From assembly GCA_964057225.1 (NCBI GenBank), contig OZ059896.1, positions 9,238,001 to 9,302,000 on the forward strand: DNA of 64,000 bases, read 5' to 3'. This DNA comes from Auanema rhodensis (Eukaryota; Nematoda; Chromadorea; Rhabditida; Rhabditidae). Under the pieces are notes generated by a model. That model searched no databases. It was not told the DNA's origin and worked only from the letters and a program-made list of their open reading frames with translations. Shown here piece by piece: positions 26,324 to 38,944 of the stretch (position 1 is its first letter; each line of letters starts with the position of its first letter). The translations under genes were made by a program, and so were the position numbers.

Positions 26324-27484
26324 CTGAAATAAATTTAAGATTTTATGTATTATGATGTAAGGTTAAAAAACAATTGAATAAAGATATGACGTAAAAAGGT
26401 TGTTTGAGAAGAATTTCGGTTAGGCGAATGAAGTGGAACCATCCTTTTATAGATATGCCAAGCCCAGCCCACCATAGAAGAAGCATCAATAACTAGATCA
26501 TCTTTGGAATGATATATATCCTGTTAACAACTAACTCAGTCAAGTTCTGATAGATTTACAAAATAAAATCAAAACCGAAACATTGAAATTCCGTTGTTTC
26601 ATAGGACTTTTGTACCATAACAACCTTAACGAAGAATGATGTACTACGTACACTTCCAAGATTTTCACGAATTCGATCACAAGCTTTTAATGTAAAGATC
26701 TTACTACATATTTTCCCTGCCAATTTTTTTGTTCTTTTTTATTATTGTTACTAATTAGATCTCAATTTTTTAGCTTATCCAAATCAACTTGTCGAAGTCA
26801 TACGATTGGAAAAGCGATTAAGTTGACATAGCGTTGTAAACGGTCACAATGGTGGAACGACAAAAGGCGTTATCAGATCGGATGAGTGATATTTATCTGG
26901 TTGAACACGGGAAATGAAATCAAAACGTGAAATAACTACACAATTTTATTCATATGTAAAGCCAACTTGAAATTTTACTGTTTTTCTTATTTTCATTTAT
27001 CTTCGAGAAAATATCTTGTATAGCTTGCAGTAACTTTTTTTGTTATCTAAATTAATAATTTATTATCACACAATATTATGTTTAAACTCTTTGATGACCA
27101 ATCAGGAAAATTATTTATTATTTTTATTATAAATATATAATATTAGCTACACAGAGAAGGCTATAATAAAAATAAAAAAATTTAGCAAGGATAATGTTAA
27201 CAAACAGAGCACGTGATGCTCAGTGCCAATAATATAGAAATTATTCTTCTATATAATATACATAATTTTTTAAAATAATTCAGAAGGAATTAAAGCCTGG
27301 ATACAATATACCAAAAGCCCTACTCTTATTCAGTTGACCACACTTAGAAAACCATAGCGTGGTATAGCCAATTATTGCGTACATTGATTACAACTATGTT
27401 ATTCCATGATATATACTTTTCTCATTCTTTTTACTTTATATCATTTAGGTTCTATGTTTAATTTTTACAGTTAATTATTTAATT
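26324..27484. other. Intergenic region between divergent genes
   Basis: About 1.2 kb between the collagen (minus) and the GPATCH2-like gene (plus). It holds the collagen TATA box at 26443-26451. I saw no exons. Confidence 0.55.
26443..26451 (-). promoter_or_regulatory. TATA box upstream of the cuticle collagen
   Basis: On the minus strand this reads TATAAAAGG, 120 bp upstream of the collagen ATG. Strongly expressed cuticle collagen genes often use TATA promoters. The distance leaves room for a short outron ahead of the trans-splice acceptor at the ATG. Confidence 0.5.
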
Positions 27485-28323
27485 ATGGACCAAGCTAAAA
27501 AGGAAAGCAACGATAGTGCAAGTGAAGATGATTTTTCTCCAAAAGTATTTTTTTTGCTTTAACTGTAGAAGTTATTTTTATTTTATAGCCTATTTTATCT
27601 GCTCAACTACCTGAATCAGATTCCTATAACGAAGGCTATGACTCTCTTACAGTTCGGTAATTTTAATTATTTTTTAAAAAAATATTAAATATTTTTTTAG
27701 ACGAAAGAAAAGAATGACCAGACGACACCGTGCAACAGCAATGGAAGTTGATCCTCAACCATTGGCAAAAAAAGGTTTTTAACCATATTTTTCTTTTAAC
27801 AAATAAACAATAATCTGTATAATTTTTATTATTTATTCATTTCATTTTCAGAAAAACAAATGGACGTGGACGGCGACGAATCTCATATATCTTCAAGTGA
27901 TACGGACGAAGAATTACAAGGAGGAGATGCCGATGATGAACAGAGTGATTGGGTTGGATATTCTGGAGCAGACGCTGACCCATTTGTTAGAAACATTTAA
28001 ATATTTACAAAGGCTAATTCAATATTTTAAGGACACACCTGATAGAAGAAATCGTCGTCTAAATCCAAAAAAACAGCTTTCTCAGCTTCAGAAACGCCTG
28101 GAACGTTTTGCTCTAGAGGGAGGGAGAGGCGAGATGGGTATTGAATTTAAAATTAGAGATCGACCAAATTCAGCTCAGGTACTTAAAGATTTAAGAGTTT
28201 TTATCAATAAATTTCTAGTTTAATCGTATGCTGCTGCAATATAGACTTGAAGTTGTTAAACGTCAACGGGGAAATGTTGTTTTAAGAAGGAAACTTAACA
28301 GTTGTGCTGGTGTTAAAGAATAG
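27485..28323 (+). CDS. GPATCH2-like nuclear protein, G-patch not apparent
   Basis: Exons starting at 27485 join into a short, very charged protein. It has an acidic Ser-rich N-terminus, then RRKKRMTRRHRATAMEVD, then SSSDTDEEL and the motif DDEQSDW at about 27940. The basic RRRK..RM block and GDDEQSDWF are the parts I recognise from human GPATCH2, where they precede the G-patch. Here the part after DDEQSDW continues, via an intron at 27988-28033, into a basic helix (KKQLSQLQKRLERF), then FNRMLLQYRLEVV and a basic tail ending KE. No glycine-rich G-patch (GxGLG) is seen. Family assignment rests on two motifs and is moderate. A likely nuclear RNA-processing factor, by homology. Confidence 0.55.
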
Positions 28324-28600
28324 TATAAGGTGATTGTTTTCAAATTGATCTTTAAATGTGTGCTTTATTTTTTTAATTTCATTATTAATAACTTTTCATA
28401 ATTTTCCAAATTGTTTTCTTATAGCTAATATTATGTTTAAATTGTATGTATATAATTGTTCGGCCTTGATGCTGGCATCATCATAGCCTTATTTAATTTC
28501 TAATTTTGGTACCTAGTACATTTTTGTGAATTTATTAATAATAAAATAACAATATTTTACAAAAAAAAAGTACCCGTTAAAGTTTTTTATAATTTGAGAT
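28324..28600. other. Convergent 3' flanks
   Basis: A short AT-rich spacer between the 3' ends of the GPATCH2-like and Asunder genes. It contains AATAAA-type signals near 28540 that would serve the plus-strand gene. Confidence 0.5.
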
Positions 28601-31600
28601 TTATTGTCGGTCAGCTTCGCCACGCGGAGCTGCAGTTGTTAAATCCAAACCCTTATATAACTGAGCAGTTCTGTGTCCAAATTCAACTCTTCCCTCGAAT
28701 TCTTTACTGTGAGGTTTAAATCGATGAGCATTCTGATTATTGAACAAGTCCCCAAGTTTAATCACTTCTGCAAAACATTAACATAAAACAATATAATCCG
28801 TTAGCAATTCACCATTTTGTTTCCAAGATAAACGTTGTTTTTTTGACGACGGAGGAGATGTATTACCAGCACTATGAACACATGGGGTATTTGAACTTCT
28901 AGAAAACAAAAGTCAGTTAAGCAAAAAACTTAAATAAAAAATACTCATTCAAGTCGTCCAAAGAAACATCATCGCTGCTGATTTTTATTCCATCAGTTTT
29001 CGTTAAATTTTGGAAAAAATCGAAAATCTAAAAATATGTTTTGTTTTTAAAAGATATGAATCTATTACTTCGAGATGTGAACTGGAGTTATTGACAAAAT
29101 TTGACATATACATGCAAAGTTCAGATAGTGTTTCCCGAAATTGCTCCGATCTAAAATACATGTTTGTAAATTTCAAAACACAGAACATTACGGTGACAAG
29201 TTTCTCTTCGTATATGCTTTCCAGGATGGTTCTACGAGTTCCACTTCTCTTTCACGTAGATCAATCAGTTGTGTCAACATCTATAATCTATATTTTAAAA
29301 AATGCAATAAATTGTAAACGTACCTTTTTCAACTCTTGTATATCATCCGCTGAGATCGATAATTTTTGGTATAAGCTCATAATTGTTGATACTTTCTAAA
29401 AGAGAAATACATCAAAATACACGATAAAATGCTCACAGTTGTTTTTTGCATATTAAATATAATACTGCCTTCAACATCTAAAGGCCAGTAACGAGTTGAT
29501 CGACGAATATTTCTTAAAGGCTGGTAACAAGGCGGGTTATTTTCCGGGATCAAATCTTCAGGTTTTGCTGGGCGAAGCATATGGTTTTTGATAAGTTTAC
29601 AGATTTCTTCAACTCTAGGTGTAGACTGCTCGTTAATAGTATCACAATATTTCTATAATGGAAATATAAAGATATAATTATAATTCAGAAACAAACATCA
29701 ATCATGGTGCTCGATGAATATATAATTTGCTCACTGTAATTATTAATATTCTACTTCATTTAAAAATATAGCTTACTCTTCCGAATCAGAACTATCTTCG
29801 AAGTCAGAAGCTTCTTCAATAGAAGTTCTTGAAAATCCATCGTTTGCTGAATTTGCCTTACGAATAATAAATAAAATCTACAAAAACTTACAATCTCCTC
29901 CCCTGTTCAGAGGTGAACTACGCTTAGAGGTAGAATCTGTAATCAACTTTCAACTGTAAAGCAATAACAATTTATATTTTTACCAAGTTCCATTTCATCG
30001 TTTATTTCGCCCTCATTAGCTGTTTTAGCTGATTTGAATGAGAATGTTGTAGGATCAGAAGCTTCTTCGCTTTCGGAATCGCAGTCACTTTTGCACGATA
30101 TAGAGTCCGGAAGAGAAAGAACATCATCTAACTCATCAGTAGAAGGTTCATCCAGTAATGCTGTATAGCTATATTATAATATAAATTCAAACTCAACTAC
30201 CTATTTTTTCTATATCTATAGAATGGATATAGACTCGACCTGCATGTGAGACAAGTGTGTGCGATATTAGTTTTTGATTAACGTTTGGTTTGAGATCTTG
30301 TGCAGGACCTTTTCTCTATAAAATAAAAAACACTCGTTGATGCGCTTGATTGCAAGAATTAAGATTAAAAAATTGATAGATAGATCTTACAGCAACTTCA
30401 AGCATTACAGTTCTTCCATTCATCAAAAACGATGTCAAGCAAACTGATGGTCTACTATTCACAGAACATGGAGTAACAGCAAATGGAGTTCTAGTTCGAG
30501 GAAACTGTAAACATGACTATATTATAATAAATAAAATAGAGCTTGCCAAGTTCCAAGCTTGTCGAGGAGAAGGGGTTGCCCAACATAATCTAAATGTAGG
30601 GTAATACGTGCTATTAGGATCTTTAAGAAAACCAGTTTCTCCTAAAATATATAATAAATTGTCTCGAAATCATAACAAAACATGCCAACTAATCCTAATC
30701 GTTGAAGTTGCTTATGAGCTGTTTTAGAGTGTAGCAGTTCTACATCGTAATTAACCGATTGACCTTTTTGTGCTTCTTCCTAAATGAGCATCAAACAATA
30801 TAAATATTCACTAATGATACAAGATTTTTTAATTACCAAAATTAATACATACCTTCATTGGAATACCAGAGACCGTCGTAGAAACAAGATCATAAAGTTC
30901 AATGCAAGCACCATGAGCTGCAGAAATTACTACGCCGTCAGCTTCACTATTTAAAACGGTTAGAGATACAAAGGGATGAACCTTTAAAGAAATAAAAATG
31001 TACTATTATAAAAAATCATAGATACCTTTTTCATTGTATGGACCGGGAGGTCAACCTTCTTATTCTTAGGAAAAGTATTAACAATAGCCATATAAACATG
31101 GTCAATCTTGTGATATCTAAAGGAGTTTCTGATAAATGACTACTTGATTGAATGAATACCTTTCTTCGCTCAAAGCTGTCCCAACTAACTTATTTATTTC
31201 CATAATTGTTTCACCCAATAGAAGAGCAAAATTATTAAGCTCCTCCCCGCTTAAAAATACTTGATTTAATTTCTTTCAAAGACATTGTTACTTTTCAAAA
31301 GCTGTAAATAATGCAATAGATCCGACATTTTTAAACAAAGAGGATACATCCACATCTGAAGATATTTCTTCATCATCTTCCAATTGGCGTATTCTAACTT
31401 TTCTAACTAAAATGAACATCAAATGTGACATAAAATATTATATCAATACGTTTTTTCTCTAACTGTTCAGCTTTAACTCTCTTTTGAACTTGAGTTAGTT
31501 CACATAAGCCCAACAACGCTTCTTTATATCCATCCATAATGTAAGTTTGAGCTTTAGAAGCATCTGCTGATCCCACATCATATAAGTATTGTAAGAGCTA

Positions 31601-32031
31601 ATATAGATTATACATATTACTAACAACTGGCAGTTCTCCTTACATCTTTTGAACTTATTAATTCTTCTCCCCAATTCGATATATATTTCGGTTTCTCGTT
31701 CGCAATTAATATTCTAACAAGATTGGAAGAATTATGAAAAAGATCTCCCACCTAATGCGATTTGATTAAAATAACTCATCATTTCAATTAAAACTTACAA
31801 TTCTGTGAAATTCAATAGCGCATTCAACAGTCCAAGACCACAGGGACTTCTCAAGTGAACCAATTTCTTTAGTGTCATTTGTAGTGGAATCTTTCAAAGA
31901 TACTGATATTTTCTGAAACAGTATCATAATTACAATACGATTTGCAGTCTTACTTCTCCAGATCCTTGAGTCAAACGAGCTCCCTGATCTAGTATTACAA
32001 CTACCTTATGAGTACGCCCTACCTCGTTCAT
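28601..32031 (-). CDS. INTS13: Asunder / Integrator complex subunit 13 homologue
   Basis: A many-exon gene. The N-terminus MNEVGRTHKVVVILDQG matches the Asunder start (a short leader, then HK.V.V.D). ESLEKSLWSWTVECAIEF-type sequence (read GSLEKSLWSWTVECAIEF) follows the Asunder SLW..SVE..MEY segment. Downstream, SVNSRPSVCLTSFLMNGRTV matches the human VNSRPSSCLTNFLLNGR signature. RRSTRYWPLDVEGSIIFNMQ matches HTRYWP...TIFNMQ. The C-terminus KLGDLFNNQNAHRFKPHSKEF...AQLYKGL matches the family's final conserved block. Integrator cleaves snRNA 3' ends and terminates paused transcription; the Asunder module sits with INTS10 and INTS14. A Ser/Asp/Glu-rich insert (about 30160-29770) is placed between the two conserved halves. 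The gene starts 168 bp after the stop of the farnesyltransferase alpha gene on the same strand, so an operon is likely. Confidence 0.88.
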
Positions 32032-32198
32032 CTTAATGAAAACCTTTTTAAATTTAAATTCCAAGAAATTAAGTAATACATAGATTCTGACAAGTTCATG
32101 AAAATTAAAGTAAATTAATAATTTATTTAGTATAATAAAACAAAATATGAAAATTATAAACAAAAATTTACACAAGGCAAACATGGTTACTTCTATTC

Positions 32199-33543
32199 TC
32201 AAACAGCCTTTTGTAGAAGATTCTCCGCAAGTTTTTGTTGGTGTTTCCAGAAATTGATTCGAACAGGATCGGATTCGATTAGTTCTTCATATAACTGAAA
32301 GAATATAAGAACAAAATTTTAATAATTTTAATAATTAAGAAAAAACCTCCTTAATACGATCGCAAGTCTCAGCAGGATCAACCTTGTTATCCAGTTTTTC
32401 GAGTAAGATGTCGCACAAGAAAGACACCTAAAATAACCAAAAGTTACCTAATCAATTGCACTTACAACTTACAAGATGAGCTGCTCTGGCTTTTTTTTCA
32501 GTTCTTTCATACAAATCTTCAACAAATTTAACAACATCCTCGTCAGATGTCAAGCCATTTTCAAGTAACAACCTAAATTGTTAAAATTCTACTTTGATAA
32601 TAATAATAATAATCATACCCTCCTAAGTAATTCCAAATACTCTCGTTATTTGGCATTTTTTCAATAAGTTGTTTGGTTAAACTAAGATTTATAAATTACT
32701 AAAAAAATATTAAATAAAACTAACTTCATTTCAACTTTCATACGACTAGCATCTCCCAATGCGTTAAAAAGGCGAAGAAGAAAATATCGATAGTTCCATG
32801 CAGAATTATTTCGGGGATCCATCAGCAAAAGTTGGAATGTGAAGTCAAGCTCCTTTTCCAAACTTGCATTGCTCATGTATGTTTTAACAACCCATTGTCT
32901 ATAAAAGTACATATAACCGGAAAAAATGTATTCTATAGTACCTGTGTTGCCAAACATGGTAATTTTTTGCTTCTTCCTGCAAAACATGAGCGGTAAAATC
33001 AAGCTCTCCTTCTACACAGCTAGGCCCCATCCACTCAGCAATTATTCTGCGATGATGCCTAAAGTATTTAAATTATAACAATCACTATTGAGGTTATTTT
33101 ACCAAACTTGGTAATTCTTGGGATTTTCAGATATGATTTCATCTAGATATTTCAGTTCTGTCTTCAAATCCACATTCATGGCCTTAATGATATCTCTTCT
33201 GTATTGCCTATAAAAATTGCTTCAGCTATTGATGGTACAACATAAACTAACCATAAAGTATAGTTAGCAGGATTAAGCTGAATACAGTCCTCGGTCAACC
33301 TGAACGTGCGAGCACTCATTTCCTTCTTCAAGAGAATAGCACGGAAGTAAGCAAATGCATCTCTGACTAAATAACATACAATGTAACATTATCCTAAAAA
33401 AACAGCTCACATTGTTCTGAAAGGGCGATCCTGACAACAATTTCTTCTTCTGTTGTAGGATAAATTGGAGTTACATCCTTCCATTCTGGGTTATCTTTGT
33501 ATAATGTTGATGAATTAATTGTATCATCATCACTGCCAGACAT
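32199..33543 (-). CDS. FNTA: Protein farnesyltransferase / geranylgeranyltransferase-I alpha subunit
   Basis: The start at 33543 gives MSGSDDDTINSSTLYKDNPEW, then an acidic W..V.PIYP segment typical of FNTA. The body is made of the family's helical repeats: LNPANYTLWQYRR, NPKNYQVWHHRR, EAKNYHVWQHRQW and DPRNNSAWNYRYF. Each has the N-x-W-x-x-R signature of the prenyltransferase alpha domain, at the usual spacing of about 35 residues. The C-terminus is basic and ends QKLAENLLQKAV. As alpha subunit it pairs with the FTase or GGTase-I beta subunit to prenylate CaaX proteins in the cytosol. It is the upstream gene of a likely two-gene operon with Asunder, and its 5' end is divergent from COG8 with a spacer of about 390 bp. 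Confidence 0.95.
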
Positions 33544-33577
33544 TTTAAAAAGAAACTAATAGTTAAACCAGTTAACA

Positions 33578-33841
33578 ATGTATGAACAATGTTTACTAGT
33601 TCAAATTGAGCGCACTAGACGTGTATGTGAAAATAGGCAGAGGGAATGTGGACCGTATAATTTAATGCGTGGCGCATCACAGGTTGTACTTCTATTTCCA
33701 AGTTTCAAGCTTCTTACCATGAGAAAAGAAGTTTTAACACTATTCAAGAGTTATAATCATTGTAACTATTATTACAATCAGCAAAGACAGAGGATCATTC
33801 AACTCTCTCTTCAGAGATTAATTTTTACTTATATTATTTAA
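33578..33841 (+). CDS. Small open frame upstream of COG8, doubtful
   Basis: An 87-codon frame begins MYEQCLLVQIERTRRVCENR and lies between the divergent FNTA and COG8 genes. The first 35 codons have ordinary amino acid composition, after which an in-frame CAG|GTTG could be a donor; the rest is AT-driven. It stops about 80 bp before the COG8 trans-splice acceptor, a spacing that would fit a first cistron. I recognise no family. It may be a small real protein or a chance frame in a shared promoter. Confidence 0.25.
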   Translation: MYEQCLLVQIERTRRVCENRQRECGPYNLMRGASQVVLLFPSFKLLTMRKEVLTLFKSYNHCNYYYNQQRQRIIQLSLQRLIFTYII

Positions 33842-33936
33842 ACTGTACTTTAGTTTCATATTTCTTACTTCCAATATGAATGTGTTAATCATCAATACAA
33901 ATAAATTTATCAAGTTTTTCAGTTATAGGACTCAAT

Positions 33937-36358
33937 ATGGACATAGCGTCACAGGTAGAAGTAGAAAATGAACTACGGTCATATGGTTTAGAAAGGCTAA
34001 GTATTGTAATATATTTGATGAAGTTTTAAAAATTAATATTTGAAGAGTCGGAAAAGATAGAAATTAATAAACAGTTAAAACTATTACAAGATAAAATTGG
34101 AGATTTGGCATTTGATAATTACCGCACTTATGTAGATGCAGGTAAAACGGCAGAAGATTGTACAGACATTGTAAGCTACATTCTGTTGAGTGAACAAGTA
34201 AACTAATTTTCAGTTTACCGAAATTAGTGAGAAGTTGAGAGGAGTTTCTGCTGAAGTTCCTAACTTGCAAAATGAAATAAAAGAGTTTTATACACGTTCT
34301 AAAGCTATAGACGATGAACTGAGAATGGTAAAAAGTGCTAGTGGAAAAAATAGCCCGCTATGGGAAATTCTTTCTTTGTCTTCGGTATGCTTACAAACAT
34401 TTTTCTTCATAACTGAAATTAATTCTTCAGCGAATGGATATCTGTATCAGATCAGGTTATTATGATGCTGCGTATTCGCTTACTAATTACGGCATGCTCA
34501 TGCAACAACATTCGATGGTTTCCAACCATTTGCTGAAGGTTTGACGAAGAAAAAGGTGGCCTAAGTAACGATTTTTTAACAGAGAGTTGCTGACCGCTTA
34601 GTTGATGCAAGATCTCTTTTATTAGAAGAATTATTTAACAAGTTCTCGGGTCCTCTTGATCTGGCGACTTCTTTACAGGTAACTTTGCTTGCCATGTTTC
34701 AGCATCTTGAACTTGATCTATATTGAATAATTTACATGATTGTAAAATTGTTGTTTAGGTTGTCAACAATGTTCGAAAAATGCCTTACTTGACTCCAACA
34801 CAACTTAGAGTTTCTATTCTTCATCATAAAGATTTGTACCTAGAGAAACAATTGATTGATATTGCCGTAAGTTTCAGTTTGCCTCATAAATGCTATGTAA
34901 TTTTTATTATACAGACTCACCCTGATTATGTTTTGATGGCGATTGATATATATAGGACTTGTATGCATGATACTTTAGTCTTATATCTTTCCGTGTTTCC
35001 CGAGAATGAATCTGTTAAGAAGGATGTATGAATTAATTTTGTTTTAATTATTAAAAAATTGTTTTAGCCTTCAATTGATCCCAGATGGGAACCTTGGCCA
35101 ACAAGCGCACCATCTTCTGTCCTAGGGCAGTGGGCTAATAGAAATATTCAACGACTACTGGATTTAGTACATAGAGCTGAAACTAGGTTTGTGTTATTCA
35201 AGTATGCTTTTAACTCATGATTTCAAGAAGTGGTGTTGATATGGCATCAATTTGGACAAAGATGATGTCTGTAGCCGCCACTTTCGGTCGGCTAGGATTA
35301 GACTTTCGACCATTAGTTATACAATCCTTGTCTGAACTTGTTTTGGAAAGATTCCGCACCGCTGTGAAACAAACAACAACTAGGTATATTGTCAAATTCC
35401 TGGATTTTTTAATTTCACTCATTTTACTATTTAATTCCCATTTAAGATTAACGAACGACGTCTCATCTGTGGTTGTTATGCCCGGAGATATTGCGCCCCT
35501 TAATACTGGCGAAAACAAGGGTAATTAAAATTGAATATCTTATCAATGAGTTATTAACATTTAGATGGAATACCATTACCATCACCTGATATATCTTTAT
35601 GGGATGATTTATGTGTCTATGGAAATGGTATTCTTGAAGCTTTAAATGGAATGCGATATTCTCATTCGTCATTGCTGGTACAAATAGAACAATGTGTTGT
35701 ATCTTATTTTTTTAATTTTAGATTTCCTCTGTAGTTTCAATTCTAAAGGAGTCACTCAAATTAGTTCTCTCATGGTTATCTGGTTTCTATGGTTCTCCAA
35801 ATTTTTCCAAAGCTAACAAGATATTTTGTATATCGTTCGCACCATTCCTATCACAAACGGTTCAATATTTGTTTCCGTATTCAGTTGTTTCTCGCATGTT
35901 TGGATCATCTTTTACATTGAAGCAATACGTACGTAATTATCCTAATTAATCAGTACTACATTGTTTTTTTTTCAGAATTCCTTTACAAGTTTTGATATTC
36001 GAGAATTGGCTGCATCTTGCGATGGATCCGAAAAAATTGAAGAAGCATTAGCTGAAATTTTTGCTAATCAGAAGGTTATTAAATGTCAAAATGTTCAATA
36101 ATTCAAATATTTTCTTTAGACTGCAATGCTGGATGTTGATGTGGGAATAAAACATGTAGAACAAGAAGAAACAAATGACATTAAGACAGATGAAATTAAA
36201 GAAATTGTCATAGAATCTAATATTGAAAAAGTAAGTAAAATTATGTTGAATAATAATATTTTAATATTTTTTCTTAGTCTGAAGGCGATAAAATACTGAA
36301 TGAAACAGATGAAACAGCTCTAAGTCCGACGATTGAACATAAGACCAAAGAAGACTAA
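33937..36358 (+). CDS. COG8: Conserved oligomeric Golgi complex subunit 8
   Basis: A TTTTTCAG acceptor lies just upstream of ATG 33937. The N-terminal coiled coil (LKLLQDKIGDLAFDNYRTYV) matches the Dor1/COG8 signature in which a tether helix is followed by 'FGNYKTFI'. It continues with AEDCTDIFTEISEKL and QNEIKEFYTRSKAI. Later blocks match COG8 in order: RSGYYDAAYSLTNYG, VVNNVRKMPYLTPTQLRVS, THPDYVLMAIDIYRTCMHDT, GQWANRNIQRLLDLV, MMSVAATFGRLGLDFRPLV, and LNGMRYSHSSLL. The C-terminus becomes acidic and lower in conservation (about 36120-36358), as in other COG8 proteins. It is part of COG lobe B, tethering vesicles for retrograde Golgi traffic. A polyadenylation signal AATAAA lies at 36569-36574. 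Confidence 0.92.
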
Positions 36359-37442
36359 ACTATACTGTATAGCTATTTATTTATCTTAATATAATTTTCG
36401 ATGATATTATTGTATAAAAAAAACTTTTAAAAATTTTTTTACTTTAATCATATTTATCATTTACTAATATTTTTTTTGTATATTGTACTACATAAATATG
36501 GGTAGTGATTTATGCAATTTTGTATAAATGGTATGTGGTTTTTGTGATAAGGATATTTACTTTTCTCCAATAAAGAGAAATCTGTTTAATTTATTTTCAT
36601 ACAGCGTATTCTCTCTATGTTTCAATTCTTACGGGCTAGTGTAGTGAATGTTACTCCTTTATTAACCAACCGGTTTCCCTTATTCGGACATTTCATTTGG
36701 CCTTTACTAAGCCTCTATTTTCCAATTTTATTTTTCGAAAAAAAAAGAAGATTTTTTTAGAAATATTGATGTGAAAGAAAAACGTATTAAGTTTTGGTTT
36801 TTTTGATTTTACTAACAGTTGTATATAGATAACCATGTAAGGTAGCACCCAGTTCTTTGAATGTTCTCTTTATTGAACGTACTCTCTCTGGAATTGTTAA
36901 TAAAAGTTGCATGACCCACCTGTTGACTGTGATGATGATGATGGTCAGATCGTAAATCTGTAAAATCATACAATATAACTAACAAACATATTCACACTTT
37001 CTATTATTATTCTCTAACAATTGAATGTATCATCCTTGGAATTTTCAAAGAATTTCTATATAATAGTGATGAATTGATACTGATGAAAAAATCTTCTGAA
37101 TTTCCAGTACAAATCTCATAAATCGTTTTTATTTTATTTCTAGACATGACACTACTACAAAGACTTGTGCTAATAGCCAATATTCTATCTATTTAATTGT
37201 CGTTATTTCATTTAGACGGTTAAATTAGTTGAATACCATTCTTCATTAGAATGATGATATATCCTTTATAGAAAAAAGTTGACTTTTTTCAATGTAACTA
37301 CCCAAGACACTTCTTTGTGTTCTGAATGCAGTTCAATATTTACTTTTCTGGCGACCTACCGGTATATATGAGATTGTCAATCCTCTTCATTCACCTATGA
37401 GAGTGTTATATTTTCGAATTTATAGCATTATATATGTATATC

Positions 37443-37522
<80 letters not shown>

Positions 37523-38944
37523 GTATATATATTCAAGTGCAAAATAGTACAGATAAATCATAGTTCCTTCAAACATTTCTCATTCTAATTTATATTGATG
37601 AAATAGTAAAATTATTTTTATACTTTTACTCCAAACAAATTTTTCATATTGTTTGTTAAGTGCTTCTCATCCTATTCTTGGCGTCCTTAACTTTTGAAGG
37701 AGACCTGATGCTTTCATAACAACTGCTTATATGAATGATTTTTAATATAAAAGTTTTTTTTTGTTCATTTATTAAGTTGATGTGTGTTGCCTTTCTTATT
37801 ATTGTAGTAGTGACCTTGCCAACCTTTTAATTCATGGCATCAGTTTATCTAAATATGTTTTTATTATTAGATGAATAGCAGTATTTCATAAACATTTTTC
37901 ATTTTATTTTGTTAGTGAAGCAACTGCAGTCGTTTTTCAATAATTAAAAAATATATCAAATTTATCTTATTAGTTGTAAATGTTTTTGAAATATATAGAA
38001 TAATGCTTCTTCTTATTTATTATTTGAATAATTCAGCAAAATAATTAAACAGAGATCATTATATATGCAACGAGAAATAAAACTCATGCTTATACATTCA
38101 TCTCAATTATCATCCCGCTTTGTTTCCTTCTCTACTCACATTTTCAGCAGTTAGTAACTAACTACTATTGCTCTGCGTGACATACATACATGTATGTGTT
38201 TAAGCTCATCGATATGGATGACATTGCATAGTATTCTAGGATATTTCACGTTCGGTATCCAAAGAATCAATAGAACTAATCATACATATATGTATATATA
38301 ATTTTTAAATCTTCGTTTGATGCTTTTTTTAATTCTATGAATTAATATTTGCGATATTGAATCGTATGCATCAAAATTTTAAGTATATACAATCCTTTGT
38401 TGCTCCGGCAACCAAATCTCTATCAACATTATATCGTGAAAATATAAGATAAGAAAATAAAAACACTGTTTAAGAATCAAAATGTACAAACGTTTTCTAA
38501 TTATCTTGTTTGTTTTCTTGTTTTCTGTCTCGTATTCTTATAAATTCAGTGAGCCCAGATTCTTTGATTGACTGCCGTCTACCCTAATTGAATATATTAA
38601 TACATATTGACACACCAATTTTTTTGAGATATCTTGTTTTCAAACCTAAAACTGCTTAGCTTTTTAAGTTATAAGTTATTTCTTAACTAATTCTCCTGAA
38701 AGAACATAGTCAAGTTTGAAAATATCGTTTTTGATGTCTTCAAATTGAGTGTCTCTGATTATCGTTTTCCTAATCATTATCATTTACCACCGTATCAATG
38801 AATATTCGGCATTATTTGATGTTGATTCTTCAAGTTTTATAAGTTTTTCGATAGATTCCCGAGCTTTAATCAAAGATTTTTTCCTCTATACTGACAAATC
38901 TGTTCTATGTTATTTGTCGTTTTTCTTTAAATTGTCTAATTTAG
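36359..38944. other. Intergenic region
   Basis: About 2.6 kb between COG8 and bestrophin. It has the COG8 polyadenylation signal near 36570 and a long (TA)n tract at 37446-37517. The open frame at 38749-39084 overlaps the true bestrophin first exon in another frame and is not coding. I saw no other gene. Confidence 0.55.
37446..37517. repeat. Long (TA)n microsatellite
   Basis: About 70 bp of uninterrupted TA dinucleotide, able to form a cruciform and likely polymorphic in length. Confidence 0.97.

Noticed and set aside
37397-37588. Open frame reading as Ile-Tyr repeats
   Set aside because: It is a translation of the (TA)n microsatellite.
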